Below the pieces are notes generated by a model. That model made no database searches. It saw nothing but the letters and a program-made list of their open reading frames with translations, and was not told where the DNA came from. Below, in pieces: positions 51,699 to 60,776 of a stretch of DNA of 64,000 bases. The position numbers and the translations under genes are program-made. The stretch is from assembly GCF_008065115.1 (NCBI RefSeq), contig NZ_CP042913.1:5963257-6027256 (forward strand). Reading direction: 5' to 3'. Within the stretch, counting starts at the first letter, position 1, and every line of letters begins with the position of its first letter. This DNA comes from Bythopirellula goksoeyrii. GTDB taxonomy: Bacteria > Planctomycetota > Planctomycetia > Pirellulales > Lacipirellulaceae.

Positions 51699-53300
51699 AT
51701 GAGACTTTTTTCCTTGGTGTTGCTGTTATTTTCTGTTCCAGGTTTCGTTCTTCCACTTCGGGCTGAAGAAGCCTCCTCGAGAACGGGTGCTTCCTTCGAC
51801 CGCTCCGTGCGAGTCGCCGACAATCGTGAGCCGGCAATCCCGCGCCCGGAACAAGACAAGGCCGTTGCCGCAAAGCTGGCCGCGATGGAACAGAAATTCG
51901 GCAAGAAGCCTAACATTGTCTGGCTCGTGGTCGACGACATGGGCTTTGGCGACCCGGGTTGTTACGGCGGTGGCTTACTCGCGGGCGCATCTACGCCGAA
52001 CATTGACCGGCTGGCCCGGGAAGGACTCAAACTTACGTCGTGTTATGCTCAGCAGACATGCACGCCCACGCGCTCGGCGATTCTCACGGGCCGACTGCCG
52101 ATGCGCACGGGTCTCACCCGGCCTATTCTGGCTGGCGACAAGGTTACCCAGAATCCGTGGGAAGATGAGGTGAGCCTGGCCAAACTTTTGAGCGACGCGG
52201 GTTACACGACGCTGATCACCGGTAAATGGCACGTAGGCGAATCCGAGGGAATGCGACCGCACGATGTGGGCTTCGACGAGTTTTATGGCTATTACCCGGC
52301 GCAAAAGGAAATTTCGCAGCGTGTCGATGGGCGACGTTATCCTGGGCTGGTGCTGAATTCCGAACGGCTCGCCGCGTTTGAGGCGATTGGCCCCGGCGAT
52401 CATCTGATCGAAGGCCATAAAGGTGGGGAAACGAAAGAAATTAGCCAGATCAAATCGATTGAAGATATGGGCAACGCCGACCAAGTGTTGACGGAGCATA
52501 CTTTACAGCGAATCGCCCAGCTTGCTAAACAAAATAAACCTTTCTTTCTCGAACATTGCTTCATGAAAGTCCATTGCGACAACTTTCCCAACAGCGATCA
52601 TGTGGGCGAGAGCGAAGCCAAGTATCCCTACAAGGATGCCGTCCATGAAGTGGATCGGCTGGTCGGTCAGATTGTGGATGCTTTGGATAAAGCGGGCGTG
52701 CTGGAAAATACGCTCGTGTTCTTCACTTCCGACAACGGCCCGCAAATGGATGGCTGGCCCGATGCCGGTTACACGCCGTTTCGCGGTGCGAAAGGAACCA
52801 CATTCGAAGGTGGCGTACGTGTGCCGGGAATCGCGTATTGGAAAGGGATGATCACTGCCGGTCGCGAAAGCGACGAGTTATTTGATTTGATGGACCTTTT
52901 TGGCGTTGCAATGAATCTCGCTGGCGTGAGCAGCGACAAACTTCCGGCAGATCGTTATTATGACTTTGTCGATCAGACGTCTTTTCTGCTAAGTGATGAT
53001 GGCCATTCCAAGCGCGAAGCGGTGTATTTTTGGTGGGGGACAACACTTATGGCCTGCCGGATGCACGAGTACAAAGTTCACGTAAAAGTCGTGCTGCCGC
53101 AGGCGCCGCACATGCACATCGATTTGGCAACGGTGCAAGATGTGGGGCTGTCGCCTTGGTTCTTCAATCTGTATCTCGACCCCAAGGAAGAAATGACCGT
53201 GGGTCACCGTCTCGATCCGTGGCTGGCGAGTGTGACCGCGAAGCTCAAAGCCCACGGCGCTACTTTCAAGAAGTATCCACCGAAGAGTATTGGTCTTTAA
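51699..53300 (+). CDS. Arylsulfatase
   Basis: 533 residues from the ATG at 51699; an in-frame TTG two codons upstream is not used. Signal peptide (ends P-L-R-A-E-E). Motif I is 'QQTCTPTRSAILTGRLPMRTGLT' with the formylglycine Cys at about residue 121. The metal Asp pair is 'LVVDDMGFGDPG', motif II is 'ITGKWHVGES', and 'FTSDNGPQMDGWPDAG' is present. It starts 7 bases after the remnant sulfatase stop, so translation may be coupled to whatever survives upstream. It probably shares a transcript with the gene at 53334, 33 bp on. Confidence 0.92.
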   Translation: MRLFSLVLLLFSVPGFVLPLRAEEASSRTGASFDRSVRVADNREPAIPRPEQDKAVAAKLAAMEQKFGKKPNIVWLVVDDMGFGDPGCYGGGLLAGASTPNIDRLAREGLKLTSCYAQQTCTPTRSAILTGRLPMRTGLTRPILAGDKVTQNPWEDEVSLAKLLSDAGYTTLITGKWHVGESEGMRPHDVGFDEFYGYYPAQKEISQRVDGRRYPGLVLNSERLAAFEAIGPGDHLIEGHKGGETKEISQIKSIEDMGNADQVLTEHTLQRIAQLAKQNKPFFLEHCFMKVHCDNFPNSDHVGESEAKYPYKDAVHEVDRLVGQIVDALDKAGVLENTLVFFTSDNGPQMDGWPDAGYTPFRGAKGTTFEGGVRVPGIAYWKGMITAGRESDELFDLMDLFGVAMNLAGVSSDKLPADRYYDFVDQTSFLLSDDGHSKREAVYFWWGTTLMACRMHEYKVHVKVVLPQAPHMHIDLATVQDVGLSPWFFNLYLDPKEEMTVGHRLDPWLASVTAKLKAHGATFKKYPPKSIGL

Positions 53301-53333
53301 ACGAATCACTCCTACATGCTTAAGGGTCTAAAT

Positions 53334-55652
53334 ATGAAGGCTTGTCATGCTCTCGCAATTCTTACTGTGGTGATCGCATGTCCCTGTTACGCTCAATCTC
53401 AACTCCCCCAGCGCGATCCCGAGTTCAAAGGCAAAATCGGCGAGACCTATAAGGAATCGACGCCAAGTTATCCAGCGCCAGTCAGGGCACCCAAGGGCAG
53501 TCCCAACGTTCTGATCATTCTGCTCGACGACGTAGGCTTCGGTATGTGCAGTACTTTTGGCGGGCCTGTGCCGACGCCGAACCTCGAAAAGCTCTCGGCG
53601 AACGGATTGAAGTACAACCGATTCCACACGACGGCTTTGTGTTCCCCCTCGCGTGCTGCCTTGCTGACCGGTCGGAACCACCATAGTTGCGGGACAGGCG
53701 TCATCATTGAAATGGGCACAGGCTATCCTGGCTATACGGGGATCATCCCTCTAAGCACCGCGCCTGTCTCCAAGACCTTAAAAGACAACGGCTATGCCAC
53801 GGCAATGTTCGGCAAGTGGCACAACACCCCAGAAATGGAGATTAGCCCCGCGGGTCCCTTCGATCGCTGGCCGACGGGACTTGGCTTTGATTATTTCTAC
53901 GGATTCAATCAGGGGGAAGCAGATCAGTATCACCCTACGCTCTATCGGAATACGACGCCGGTTGCACCACCTAAGACTTACGAGCAAGGGTATCACTTCA
54001 CTGCCGACATGACCGACGAAGCGATTGAATGGACTAGGAACGTGCGGGCTGCTGATCGCGAGAAACCTTGGTTCGCCTATTTTTCCACCGGGGCTGTTCA
54101 CGCTCCTCATCAGGTGCCTGCCGAATGGCGTGAGAAATTCTCAGGTCAGTTCGACCACGGTTGGGATCGCCAACGAGAGCTCACGTTCGAAAATCAGAAA
54201 AAGATGGGCGTAATTCCTGCCGATGCGAAACTCACACCACGCCCCAAGGAACTCCCTGCGTGGAAGGAGCAATCCGACGATGCGAAAAAAGTATTCATTC
54301 GGCTGATGGAAAATTATGCCGGATTTATGGCACACACAGATCACCATGTGGGGCGTTTAATTGACAGCCTGGAGCAATCAGGTGAACTGGATAATACGCT
54401 TGTTATCTACATCGTCGGGGACAACGGTGCAAGCGCTGAAGGAGGACTTGAAGGTACTTTTAGCGAGTTGGCCAGTCTCATGGGTGTGCAATTGGGACTT
54501 CAGAGCACAATCAAGCGCATTGACGAGATCGGTGGACCTACGAGCGAACCCCACGTACCGGTTGGGTGGGCATGGGCGATGGATTCTCCTTTCCAATGGA
54601 CTAAGCAAGTTGCCAGCCATTTCGGCGGTACGAGAAATCCGCTGGTCGTCCATTGGCCCAAGGGGATCAAAGCCAAGGGAGAACAGCGCTCGCAATTCCA
54701 CCACATCATCGATGTCGTCCCTACGATTCTCGAAGCATGCGAAATTACCGTCCCTGACGAAGTCAATGGTATCAAACAAAAGCCGCTTGAAGGAATAAGC
54801 ATGCGCTATAGCTTCGATGATGCGAACGCCAAAGATCGGCGGACCACGCAATACTTTGAAATGATGACGAATCGTGCTCTTTACAAAGAGGGTTGGCTTG
54901 CCTGCAGCCGCTTTGGCGTACCATGGACAACTGCCGGTAAAGAGGGTGATTTCCTTGACTCACCTTGGGAGTTGTACAACGTGGACGAAGACTTTTCCCA
55001 GGCCAACGACCTCTCCGCCCAAGAGCCGGAGAAGCTCAAGGAGTTGCAAGCAGAGTTTCTCGTCGAGGCCGAAAAATACGACGTGCTGCCGCTCGATCCA
55101 AGAATGGCGGAACGTATGGATCCGCGTAACCGCCTGGAAGGTGAACCGAAGTCCGACTGGACCTACTACGGCAATCGCGTGAGGTTACCAGAACCGGTCA
55201 GCCCATTGATCTTTCCATCATCTCACACTATTACTGCGGAAGTGCAAGTTCCCGAAGCAGGAGCGGAAGGCGTGATCGCTTGCTGCGGCGGCTACTCCTC
55301 TGGCTGGACTCTCTATATTCAGGACAACAAGCCGCATTTTGCGTACACGTTCTTCGACCTGGCCAATTCACAAGTCGACGGCACGATGGAACTTCCCACA
55401 GGCAAAGTCACGATCAAATCTGAGTACGAGGCAGTTGGCCCAATGGAAAAGGGTGGTAAGCTGCGACTCTTTGTCAACGGCCAACCTGCCGGAGAAGGCC
55501 AGATTAAACGGGTCGGATTCCGCAGTGGTGGGCTCGAACCATTTGAAGTGGGTCGGGATTCGATTACTTCGATTGTACCCACCTACAAAGACAAGGGGGA
55601 CTTCGAGTTCACGGGCACCATAGATGAGATCAAGTTTGAGCTCTCGAAGTAA
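53334..55652 (+). CDS. Arylsulfatase
   Basis: 772 residues from the ATG at 53334 (AAGGG seven bases upstream). Signal peptide (ends C-Y-A-Q-S-Q). Motif I is 'TTALCSPSRAALLTGRNHHS', with Cys103. 'IILLDDVGFG', 'MFGKWHNTPEM' and 'IVGDNGASAEGG' supply other active-site residues. The C-terminal beta domain (from about 600) ends 'DFEFTGTIDEIKFELSK'. Its organisation and many blocks match the gene at 46889, so these two long sulfatases are likely paralogues. It is the last gene of the sulfatase run. Confidence 0.93.
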   Translation: MKACHALAILTVVIACPCYAQSQLPQRDPEFKGKIGETYKESTPSYPAPVRAPKGSPNVLIILLDDVGFGMCSTFGGPVPTPNLEKLSANGLKYNRFHTTALCSPSRAALLTGRNHHSCGTGVIIEMGTGYPGYTGIIPLSTAPVSKTLKDNGYATAMFGKWHNTPEMEISPAGPFDRWPTGLGFDYFYGFNQGEADQYHPTLYRNTTPVAPPKTYEQGYHFTADMTDEAIEWTRNVRAADREKPWFAYFSTGAVHAPHQVPAEWREKFSGQFDHGWDRQRELTFENQKKMGVIPADAKLTPRPKELPAWKEQSDDAKKVFIRLMENYAGFMAHTDHHVGRLIDSLEQSGELDNTLVIYIVGDNGASAEGGLEGTFSELASLMGVQLGLQSTIKRIDEIGGPTSEPHVPVGWAWAMDSPFQWTKQVASHFGGTRNPLVVHWPKGIKAKGEQRSQFHHIIDVVPTILEACEITVPDEVNGIKQKPLEGISMRYSFDDANAKDRRTTQYFEMMTNRALYKEGWLACSRFGVPWTTAGKEGDFLDSPWELYNVDEDFSQANDLSAQEPEKLKELQAEFLVEAEKYDVLPLDPRMAERMDPRNRLEGEPKSDWTYYGNRVRLPEPVSPLIFPSSHTITAEVQVPEAGAEGVIACCGGYSSGWTLYIQDNKPHFAYTFFDLANSQVDGTMELPTGKVTIKSEYEAVGPMEKGGKLRLFVNGQPAGEGQIKRVGFRSGGLEPFEVGRDSITSIVPTYKDKGDFEFTGTIDEIKFELSK

Positions 55653-55678
55653 CGGTCATGCAATGAATGCTCTCGTAA

Positions 55679-55735
55679 TTCAAAAGCGTCAAGAGTCTTT
55701 GATCGAAAACGACTCCCAACCCCCTATCTCAAGCC
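55679..55735. repeat. REP-like hairpin after the fourth sulfatase
   Basis: CAAAAGCGTCAAGAGTC, a TTTGATCGAAAAC loop and GACTCCCAACCCC, then CTATCTCAA: the same layout and flanks as 49303-49357 with base changes in the stem, which pairs less perfectly here. Confidence 0.6.
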
Positions 55736-56280
55736 ACGTCTGACTTGCGCGTATTCCGGTCACTAACGTTCGCGGCTGGCCAAAGGTCGCTGCGCGGCTG
55801 TTTTCCGTTTGGCCCAAGAAAAGTTGTGGAAGTTCTCCCCGGAATCTTGATAATGGAGCGTGCGACGTGTCACCGGAACTCGCCAGCGCCCGCAAAGTAC
55901 TGCAGGTTTGCTCGCGCTAGGTCTGCGCGCTCAATAAATTTGACGGATTGGACGACCAAGTAGCGGCCAGTTTGGAGGGGTTTTATTTACAAAACCTCGC
56001 CGCTCCCGAGGCAACGTGATTTGTGTAAGTATTGATCGGCCAATGAGTTGAAGCCCAACGGACCGACAGAATGAGAGGGGGTTTTGTTTTGTAGAAAAAG
56101 TTTTCGACAAAATGTGTGGGGGCAAATCGCTTCCTGCAGTGCGCAGGATCTAGAAAGAATCGTGAGCTTTCCACCGCCCACGCAACGACAACTAGCGAAC
56201 GATAATCAGGAGGAATCAGCGTCTGCTGGTTCGTCTTCCTAAAGACGAACAACGGCGCCGATAACTATGGAAGGCATGCC
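55736..56280. other. Intergenic region after the sulfatase cluster
   Basis: About 545 bases with no supported gene. From about 55975 to 56155 lies a degenerate element with words TTTACAAAAC, CGACAAAA and GCGCAGGATCT in the same order as at 39555-39693. No terminator with a good T run is evident for the sulfatase transcript. Confidence 0.4.
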
Positions 56281-57135
56281 CTAGTACCGCCAGCCAAAAC
56301 CCGCGTTGGAGAAGAAATTTGGAGCCTCATCGTTGAGACCCCAACCCACGCGCACACCCACTTCCAGATTCGGGTTGATCAAGTAATGCGCACCCGGGCT
56401 AAAGAAATGTTGAGTCGTCTCGTCCTCACGACCCTGAGAGAAAATGCCAAAGTACTCCGCATGCACCTTCCAGCTTTCGCCGACGGGGATTTTCACAACG
56501 GTCGAAGGGGCCCACACATTGAAATCGTCTTCTTCCTGACTGCTCGTACTGTAGCGGATGGCCGAGTCACAAACTGCTTCACAGGGTAAGGTCCAACCCC
56601 AGACGTAAGTCGCCGACATGTCTGTATCGTTCGATTCACCGCTGGTTGGGGTAAATCCCTGCAAGATGACGGCACTCTCAGGCAGCCATTCCCCTTGTTT
56701 GGTCACTCGCGCTTTAAAGCCATACAACAACCGAGACGCCCGTTCTAATTCTCCGTCCTCGCCAAAATCGCTGGGTACATTTCCCGAGACCGGGCTCCCA
56801 GCACCGCCAACTTCGTAGTTCCATCCCAGTCGCAGTTCGAACCAGTCCCCAATACCTCGACGCGCGACGAATTCGGGATAGCTATGCGTTTCTGGAACAG
56901 AGCGGTTGTCGATAAACGAATACGCTGCCTCGAATATCGTGAGCCCGCTGCCAGCGGTCGTCGTTGCAGGAGTGAAAGAGTCGCGATCAGTCTCGATCTC
57001 GCCTGCTTCCTCAGATTCTTCCCCCTCAAAACCACCAAAAGGAAATCCTAAGATTCCCTGGCCGCGCGCTGAGCTACCCAAGACTATTGCCACTATCAGT
57101 AGCGAGAGGAACGGGCGTAGTGCTAGCATCGACAT
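56281..57135 (-). CDS. Outer-membrane beta-barrel transporter-like protein
   Basis: The protein has 284 residues with a signal peptide (ends S-S-A-R-G-Q). The mature part resembles the putative MetA-pathway (phenol degradation) transporter family: 'ETDRDSFTPATTTAGSGLTIFEAAYSFID', 'GIGDWFELRLGWNYEVGG', 'FKARVTKQGEWLPESAVILQGFTPTSG', 'HYLINPNLEVGVRVGWGLND', ending in an aromatic residue (F-G-W-R-Y), as outer-membrane barrels do. No phenol pathway genes are nearby, so the transported substrate is unknown. Confidence 0.75.
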   Translation of the reverse strand: MSMLALRPFLSLLIVAIVLGSSARGQGILGFPFGGFEGEESEEAGEIETDRDSFTPATTTAGSGLTIFEAAYSFIDNRSVPETHSYPEFVARRGIGDWFELRLGWNYEVGGAGSPVSGNVPSDFGEDGELERASRLLYGFKARVTKQGEWLPESAVILQGFTPTSGESNDTDMSATYVWGWTLPCEAVCDSAIRYSTSSQEEDDFNVWAPSTVVKIPVGESWKVHAEYFGIFSQGREDETTQHFFSPGAHYLINPNLEVGVRVGWGLNDEAPNFFSNAGFGWRY

Positions 57136-57576
57136 GGGGCCTTCCGTCGGCAGTTGGCGGGGTAGAGAGTTACCGGCGTATCTTTCGTCATCGACGATGT
57201 GCAGTACCGGACTTAACTATTACCTGTCCCAACTTCCAAAGCACAATCGAGTATCACTTTCTTGGCCGGTGGAAGTAATCCTCGTGAATCGCAAATCCAT
57301 GCTGTAGCAAGGTCTAAGCCATGATCTGAGCTTTGTCGGATAGCAGATAATCTGCTCAGTGTTTCCAAGGACTTCACAAAGCCAAAAATCATGCGAAAAT
57401 CGATTTTTGTCTCTCGTCGAATTCGCCAGTGCAGTCACAATTATCACTCGAGTTCGGCGAGAAAATCCACGACGCGATCCGGACAGGGCGTGTGTGGCCT
57501 GCATGCCGCGGGTCGATTATGGTATGCGATCGACCGGAAGTTTGGAGGCCAACAACTCAACATAAAGGAGACTCTC
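57136..57576. other. Divergent intergenic region
   Basis: About 440 bases between the barrel protein and the SnoaL-like gene. It must hold both promoters. I see no clear operator, repeat or small gene. Confidence 0.4.
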
Positions 57577-57996
57577 ATGGCTATCGACCAGAAAGCGACA
57601 TCAAAGCAACTCCTCGAATTGTGGGGCGATAACTCCGTTCACAAAGCCGACGACCATCTCTCGGCTGCTTATGTCAATCATCAGATGCCCGATGCGGCGG
57701 GGGGCACTTCCAGCAAATTGCTGGCGGAATGGAAAGGTTTGGTCACCGACTTTCATCAGGGCTTTTCCGACGTGAACATGGAAGTACTCCAGCAAGTGGC
57801 AGAAGGAGACTTCGTTTGCTCCCGCTGGCGAATGACGGGCAAGCACACGGGAACCTTTGGGGCGCTTGAGGCAACTGGCAAGACAACGACGTGGACCGGT
57901 GTCCACACCGATCGCTACGAAGGAGACCAACTCGTCGAGAGTTGGGTCGATTGGGATAAATTCAGTTTTCTCGAAGGCTTGGGTGTAATCAAGTGA
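57577..57996 (+). CDS. SnoaL-like / ester cyclase family protein
   Basis: 139 residues from the ATG at 57577 (AAAGGAG seven bases upstream). NTF2-like fold of the SnoaL type: 'YVNHQMPDAAGG', 'VTDFHQGFSDVNMEVLQQVAEGDFVCSRWRMTGKHTG', 'TTWTGVHTDRYEGDQLVESWVDWDKFSFLEGLG'. Members include polyketide cyclases and many uncharacterised stress-related proteins. There is no biosynthetic cluster here, so the substrate is unknown. Confidence 0.85.
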   Translation: MAIDQKATSKQLLELWGDNSVHKADDHLSAAYVNHQMPDAAGGTSSKLLAEWKGLVTDFHQGFSDVNMEVLQQVAEGDFVCSRWRMTGKHTGTFGALEATGKTTTWTGVHTDRYEGDQLVESWVDWDKFSFLEGLGVIK

Positions 57997-58130
57997 CGAC
58001 CTCAGCTTGAGTTTGATAATTCAGTAAGTGATCTTCAAAGAATCGGGATAGTATTTCTGATGTCCATCGAGATCGTTTCAATCCTTAAGCAGCTTTAATA
58101 GAATGTTGCTCTCGCCAGGCTCGTAGAGAT

Positions 58131-58571
58131 ATGTTGACTCCCGTTCAATGGGCGTATCTATTTGTGATCTTGTTGTGCGCCTTTGCCGGTGGTTATCTGC
58201 CATTGGCCAGACCCGATCAGGCGCGCGGTCCGCAAGGATTTCCCAATGGCGAAGCCTTTTCATCCGGGGTTTTCCTGGCCCTTGCGCTGACGATGCTACT
58301 TCCGTCATCGTTTGCGGTGTTTCGGCAAGTGTTGCCTGATCTTGAGTACCCCATTGCGTCGGTGATAGCGATCTTGGCGTTCCTCGTCTTGCTGGCACTC
58401 GAACATTTGATGGGTCACTTGGTAGGTCACACCCTGTCGGCAGAGACAAGTGTGAGGATACCGGCGATAATCCCTCTGATCATGACTAGCATGATTGCTG
58501 CCCCCTCTTTTTTCTTGGGTGTTGCGCAAAGGTGCTCGTGCAGTTGTCTGGCGCGTCCGAACGGAACTTGA
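58131..58571 (+). pseudogene. Truncated ZIP family metal transporter
   Basis: 146 residues. The N-terminal half of a ZIP-type permease is clear: a first helix, 'NGEAFSSGVFLALALTMLLPSSF' (usually ending HxLPxA) and 'LAFLVLLALEHLMGH', followed by 'AIIPLIMTSMIAAPSFFLGVA'. The frame then departs from the family into a Cys/Arg tail and stops. Intact members are about 250-300 residues with four more helices, so the second half is missing. The truncation lies about 45 bases from the convergent PEP-utilising gene. Confidence 0.65.
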
Positions 58572-58615
58572 CATGCGTGGATTGCGAAAGCCGAGCTATA
58601 TGATGCTCTTCAAGA

Positions 58616-60670
58616 CTATCCTATCCTCGCCCGTTCCAATATGCGTACCAACTGCTGCGTAGCGTCCACTTCGACCAAGTCCCCATCGTGAATCGCCGAG
58701 GTAGCTCGCCCTGTACCAATGATTGTCGGAATCTTGAGTTCGCGGCAGATGATGCCGGCGTGGCAGGCGACTCCTCCATCATCCGTGACAATGGCGCCTG
58801 CATGCCGAAGGAGCGGCATGAGATTAGGATTCGACTGGATCGAGACAAGTACCTCACCGTCATTGAGTTCGATCCCGTCGGGTTCGGATGTCAGCACCAC
58901 TCGCGCCCGGCCACGATGCACACCTGGCCAAGCGGCCTGACCGGCAATTCGGTCAGGATCGTCCGGCGGGATAATCTGCCGCTGACCCATTTCGCGCATA
59001 AGTAGGTAGCCCGTTTCCGTGACGAAATCCACTCGCTCCTCGTCACCAAGCATCTGATAAACAAACAGTCGACCGGCAATAACCTGTTCGAGGCGATTCT
59101 CCAGTGTTTCGCGGTTGATGCTGTTTTGATGCAACTCTCGCCAGGTGACAAGTTCGGGAGCACGATCGGGCTCTGAGAAACCCAGGCGATCTGCCAAGTC
59201 TTTCACAATCGGTTCAATTAGTCGACTCAAGAAGCGAGGATACAACGAATGCGATCGGAGTTCCTCAGCCAACTCGCGGACGCGCGGGTCGTCGATGTGG
59301 CCTTGTTCCAGAGCAATTAAGGTTGAAGCCGGTAAACTCGTGGTGTAGCGCCCCACTTCGATAAAGTGTTCGATTGCCTCATCTAGATTGCTGAAGCCCT
59401 CCCCTCGTTCGATCCGCTCGAAGCCGCGCCGATAAATCTCACGGCCGCGTTCCAAGAAAGCGATCAACTGATTTCGATCCGTACGATCAAGCTGACGAAT
59501 ATGATCGAGGACTGCTTCGAAGCTTACTTTCGGAGGAAACATCGTGGTCATTCCGGCCGCATCTTGAATCGACAAGAATCGATCGCAATGAAAGCCGAAA
59601 TCTTCACCCGCGTGACGGCTGTCGAGCCAATGGCTGATGATCGAGGCCTCGAGTAGCGATAGTGGCCGCCGCACAAACGGCATCCAGGGCTCGGAATGAT
59701 CGACAATTGGATCACGATATTCCTGCGCGAGTGTCGTAATTGGACGAGCTTGCAGAAGATGAAACGTGTCATCCGTCAATGCCCACTCTGTGTCCATGGG
59801 CATGCCGTAGTGGTCTTCGATTCGATCCAACAGCATGGCATACTCAAGCACCTGCTCGCCGCTCATTTTGGGCTCGCCGCCACGTTCACCAAGTTCGCGC
59901 CACTGTGGCTCAGGTTGGCCATGTTCGAGAAACAATCCTTGGCGCTGCTTGCCCCGAGTACTCTCGACGATTTCTTGTGCGCCGCGCCGAACCACATACT
60001 GGTCTGGCATTATCTTGCCCGATACTATCGCCTCCCCCAGTCCAAAACAGGCCTCAATGAGTCGCAGATCAGGTTCTTGAGTGACTGGATGAACCGAGAA
60101 ACCGATGCCGGAGACTTCGCTAGAAATCATCTCTTGCACAACAACCGCCACGCCGAATTGGCCGGCACCGTAGCCGTGCGCCGCTCCATAGGCCAACGCG
60201 GGGGCTCGAAAAATGGAAAGCCAACAGGCCAGCACTTGCGACTCGATATTCTCGGGGGCAACGTCAAGGAACGTATCGAGTTGACCCGCCCAAGCATTGG
60301 CGGTGCCGTCTTCACAAGTCGCACTCGAGCGTACCGAAACGCTGAGAACATCAAGATAGTTAACGCCTGCTATGATCGCCGAGCTGATTTCTGCTGGAAT
60401 CGTCGCACTGCTAAGCAACTCAACAATCGCCTGCGCTGCTTCCGCAACCGGTATTTTTCCAGTGTCGACATCGGCCAGCCAGCGAGCGACTTGACCGTTC
60501 GGATCAGCCATCGCCATAAAAGTATCAAATGCCGGGCGCGTAACGACAAAACCTTTCGGCACCCGCATACCAACATGCACAAGCTCACCTAATGAAGCAC
60601 CCTTACCTCCACAGAGCGCTACCTTGCTGCCGTCAATTTCATCGAGTCGGAGTGTGTAGGGCGATGGCAT
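58616..60670 (-). CDS. PEP synthase/rifampin phosphotransferase-like dikinase
   Basis: 684 residues from the ATG at 60670. The N-terminal ATP-binding domain (about 1-320) is of the pyruvate phosphate dikinase type: 'GGKGASLGELVHVGMRVPKGFVVT', 'SVRSSATCEDGTANAWAGQLDTFLDV', 'EMISSEVSGIGFSVHP', 'DTEWALTDDTFHLLQARPI'. A middle helical domain follows, then the phosphohistidine domain with His637 in 'DDGGVACHAGIICRELKIPTIIGTG'. The C-terminal PEP-binding barrel of true PpsA/PPDK is absent. The order fits rifampin phosphotransferase-like enzymes, though the size is smaller than usual. Substrate unproven. Confidence 0.8.
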   Translation of the reverse strand: MPSPYTLRLDEIDGSKVALCGGKGASLGELVHVGMRVPKGFVVTRPAFDTFMAMADPNGQVARWLADVDTGKIPVAEAAQAIVELLSSATIPAEISSAIIAGVNYLDVLSVSVRSSATCEDGTANAWAGQLDTFLDVAPENIESQVLACWLSIFRAPALAYGAAHGYGAGQFGVAVVVQEMISSEVSGIGFSVHPVTQEPDLRLIEACFGLGEAIVSGKIMPDQYVVRRGAQEIVESTRGKQRQGLFLEHGQPEPQWRELGERGGEPKMSGEQVLEYAMLLDRIEDHYGMPMDTEWALTDDTFHLLQARPITTLAQEYRDPIVDHSEPWMPFVRRPLSLLEASIISHWLDSRHAGEDFGFHCDRFLSIQDAAGMTTMFPPKVSFEAVLDHIRQLDRTDRNQLIAFLERGREIYRRGFERIERGEGFSNLDEAIEHFIEVGRYTTSLPASTLIALEQGHIDDPRVRELAEELRSHSLYPRFLSRLIEPIVKDLADRLGFSEPDRAPELVTWRELHQNSINRETLENRLEQVIAGRLFVYQMLGDEERVDFVTETGYLLMREMGQRQIIPPDDPDRIAGQAAWPGVHRGRARVVLTSEPDGIELNDGEVLVSIQSNPNLMPLLRHAGAIVTDDGGVACHAGIICRELKIPTIIGTGRATSAIHDGDLVEVDATQQLVRILERARIG

Positions 60671-60776
60671 AGAATTCGCCTCGTTGAAAAGTATTAATGA
60701 TATTTTAAACCCAGAATGCGAACACAGGATAGCATAATGTATTAAGTGGAACACGACCACGAAGCGTGTGTACCAT

